A DNA stretch of 8,111 bases. It comes from Nitrospirota bacterium (lineage in GTDB: Bacteria; Nitrospinota_A; UBA7883; JACRGQ01). The stretch lies in contig JAJRYM010000009.1 in the NCBI GenBank assembly GCA_024275775.1, positions 1-8,111 of the forward strand. The letters are read 5' to 3'. Positions within the stretch are counted from its first letter, which is position 1, and each line of letters opens with the position of its first letter. Both the position numbers and the translations under genes were made by a program. Of this stretch, positions 6,830-8,111 are shown one piece after another. The notes under the pieces are model-generated. The model was given only the letters and a program-made list of their open reading frames with translations, ran no database searches and was not told where the DNA came from.

Positions 6830-7306
6830 ATGGGCAAACTTATAGATATGGTTCGGCAGAAATTCCCGGAGGCGGTATTGTCCTCCCACGAGGATTTTGG
6901 CGATGAGACCGTTACCGTACAAAAAGAGCGGATAGTGGAAATCATGAAATGGCTGAGGGATAACGAAGAGACGGCGTTCAATATGCTGATGGACTTCACA
7001 GCGGTCGATTATCTTGGCAAGGAGCCGAGGTTCGAGGTTGTTTACCATCTCTATTCGGTTACCCTCAATCATCGCTTCCGCGTTAAGGCCGGCGTAGAAG
7101 AAAAAGACCCGACAATCAACTCCGTCGTTCCGCTTTGGAGAGCGGCCGACTGGCTTGAGCGCGAAGTATGGGACCTGTACGGCATAGTATTCATGGGGCA
7201 TCCGAATCTCAAACGTATTCTCCTTTACGAAGAGTTTGAAGGGCATCCTTTGAGGAAAGACTATCCGATTAACAAACGACAACCGCTTATAGGGCCGGAC
7301 AATTAA
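6830..7306 (+). CDS. nuoC: NADH-quinone oxidoreductase subunit C (30 kDa subunit)
   Basis: NuoC is a peripheral-arm subunit without cofactors that packs against NuoD and NuoB. The 158-residue product contains the 30 kDa subunit signature in its C-terminal third: LEREVWDLYGIVFMGHPNL (109-127), then KRILLYEEFEGHPLRKDYP (128-146). The N-terminal alpha/beta domain includes the usual acidic MDFTAVDYLG segment (54-63). I place the start at ATG 6830, two bases after the nuoB stop, with GGAG at 6815-6818 eleven bases upstream. An in-frame ATG at 6776 would add 18 arginine- and serine-rich residues lying inside nuoB, which the family does not have. nuoC and nuoD are separate genes here, not fused as in E. 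coli. The assignment is secure. Confidence 0.96.
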   Translation: MGKLIDMVRQKFPEAVLSSHEDFGDETVTVQKERIVEIMKWLRDNEETAFNMLMDFTAVDYLGKEPRFEVVYHLYSVTLNHRFRVKAGVEEKDPTINSVVPLWRAADWLEREVWDLYGIVFMGHPNLKRILLYEEFEGHPLRKDYPINKRQPLIGPDN

Positions 7307-7307
7307 A

Positions 7308-8111
7308 ATGGGAAAAATCTCGGAAGAACTGCATACAGAGCAGATGGTGCTTAATATGGGGCCGTCGCACCCCGCCACGCACGGCACCGTGCGGTTCTTC
7401 CTGCGTCTGGACGGGGAAAGAATCCTCAACTGCGAAACGGAAATCGGCTACCTGCACAGGGGCTTTGAAAAACATTGCGAGAACGGCACCTGGACTCAGG
7501 CTTTTCCTTACACCGACCGCCTTAACTACAACTCCGCCATGCAGAACAACGTGGCCTACGCCATGGCGGTTGAAAAGCTCCTCGGCATAGTCGATAAACT
7601 GCCGGAAAGATGCCAGTACATACGGGTAATGATGTGCGAGTTCGCAAGACTGGCGGATCATTACACGAATCTCGCCGCCGCGGCTCTTGAACTGGGCGCC
7701 CTTACAGCTTTCATATATCTCGTCGAGGCGCGGGAACTCGTATGGGATATTCTCGAGGCGGTTTGCGGAGCGAGACTCACATCAAACTACATCAGAATAG
7801 GCGGGCTGGCCGCAGACCTGCCGGACAATTTCGCCGACCATGTGAAAGCTGTATTCAAAACCAACGAGGAGCTTTACAACGATTTCGACAAACTGCTAAC
7901 GCACAACCGTATTTTTCTGGACAGGATGAGGGATGTCGGCGCCATCACGCAGGAGGATGCCATAGCTTTCGGCTACACCGGGCCGTGCATGCGGGCCACC
8001 GGCATAGGCCTTGACGTTAGAAAGGCCACGCCGTATCTCATTTACGATGAGCTGGATTTCGATATCCCCGTCGGCACTACGGGAGACAATTTCGATATTT
8101 ACCTTGTGAGA
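7308..8111 (+). CDS. nuoD: NADH-quinone oxidoreductase subunit D (49 kDa subunit), N-terminal part
   Basis: NuoD, related to the large subunit of NiFe hydrogenases, forms the quinone-binding pocket with NuoB. I translated an uninterrupted frame of 268 codons running off the right edge, about two thirds of the usual length of around 400. The start has MGPSHPATHGTVRFFLRLDGE (17-37) and EIGYLHRGFEK (45-55), followed by PYTDRLNYNSAM (67-78). The quinone-contacting histidine and tyrosine of the family correspond to His25 and Tyr74, 49 residues apart as in bovine and Thermus enzymes. Further family segments are EFARLADHYTNL (111-122) and the GLAADLPDNF region (164-173). The ATG at 7308 follows the nuoC stop by one base; no strong Shine-Dalgarno is seen, which suggests translation by coupling. 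The gene is incomplete only because of the window end. The remaining nuo genes (H to N) are expected beyond it. Confidence 0.96.
   Translation, partial: MGKISEELHTEQMVLNMGPSHPATHGTVRFFLRLDGERILNCETEIGYLHRGFEKHCENGTWTQAFPYTDRLNYNSAMQNNVAYAMAVEKLLGIVDKLPERCQYIRVMMCEFARLADHYTNLAAAALELGALTAFIYLVEARELVWDILEAVCGARLTSNYIRIGGLAADLPDNFADHVKAVFKTNEELYNDFDKLLTHNRIFLDRMRDVGAITQEDAIAFGYTGPCMRATGIGLDVRKATPYLIYDELDFDIPVGTTGDNFDIYLVR

Overview
The window is an ordinary bacterial chromosomal segment with tight gene packing and roughly balanced base composition. It contains two divergent operons separated by about 300 bases. I see no mobile element, CRISPR array, rRNA or tRNA. The strongest taxonomic hint is the first two genes of the rightward operon. 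They resemble the SfrB/SfrA pair (NADPH-dependent soluble Fe(III) reductase) known from Geobacter, but here they sit directly in front of complex I genes. An anaerobic or facultative Gram-negative bacterium of the Desulfobacterota/Deferribacterota kind is a reasonable but low-confidence guess.

Left part (1-1086, minus strand): pcm (protein-L-isoaspartate O-methyltransferase) followed by purM (AIR synthetase). The two overlap by four bases, with a GTG start for purM. purM runs off the left edge, and only its N-terminal 135 residues are present.

Middle (1087-1386): the only non-coding stretch. It holds a plausible sigma70-type promoter pointing right, a leader of roughly 190 bases and a weak inverted repeat. 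I see no convincing gene in it.

Right part (1387-8111, plus strand): six tightly coupled genes of a proton-pumping NADH-quinone oxidoreductase type (complex I) operon. The order is a NuoF-C-terminus/GltD-like fusion, a NuoG-like iron-sulfur protein, nuoA, nuoB, nuoC and nuoD. nuoD is cut by the right edge. Junctions are overlaps or gaps of only 1-10 bases.

How it works together (inference): NuoA is a membrane subunit. NuoB, NuoC and NuoD form the quinone-reducing connecting module, with cluster N2 in NuoB and the quinone site in NuoD. In canonical complex I, NuoE and NuoF (FMN plus N1a and N3) feed electrons from NADH to NuoG. Here the first gene has no FMN domain. It keeps only the N3 cluster domain of NuoF, joined to a FAD/NAD(P)H-binding glutamate-synthase-small-subunit (GltD) type oxidoreductase. 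The NuoG-like partner has two complete ferredoxin-type cluster motifs, as in formate dehydrogenases and SfrA. The operon therefore appears to encode a complex I with an unconventional, possibly NADPH-using, electron-input module. This is the most interesting content of the window.
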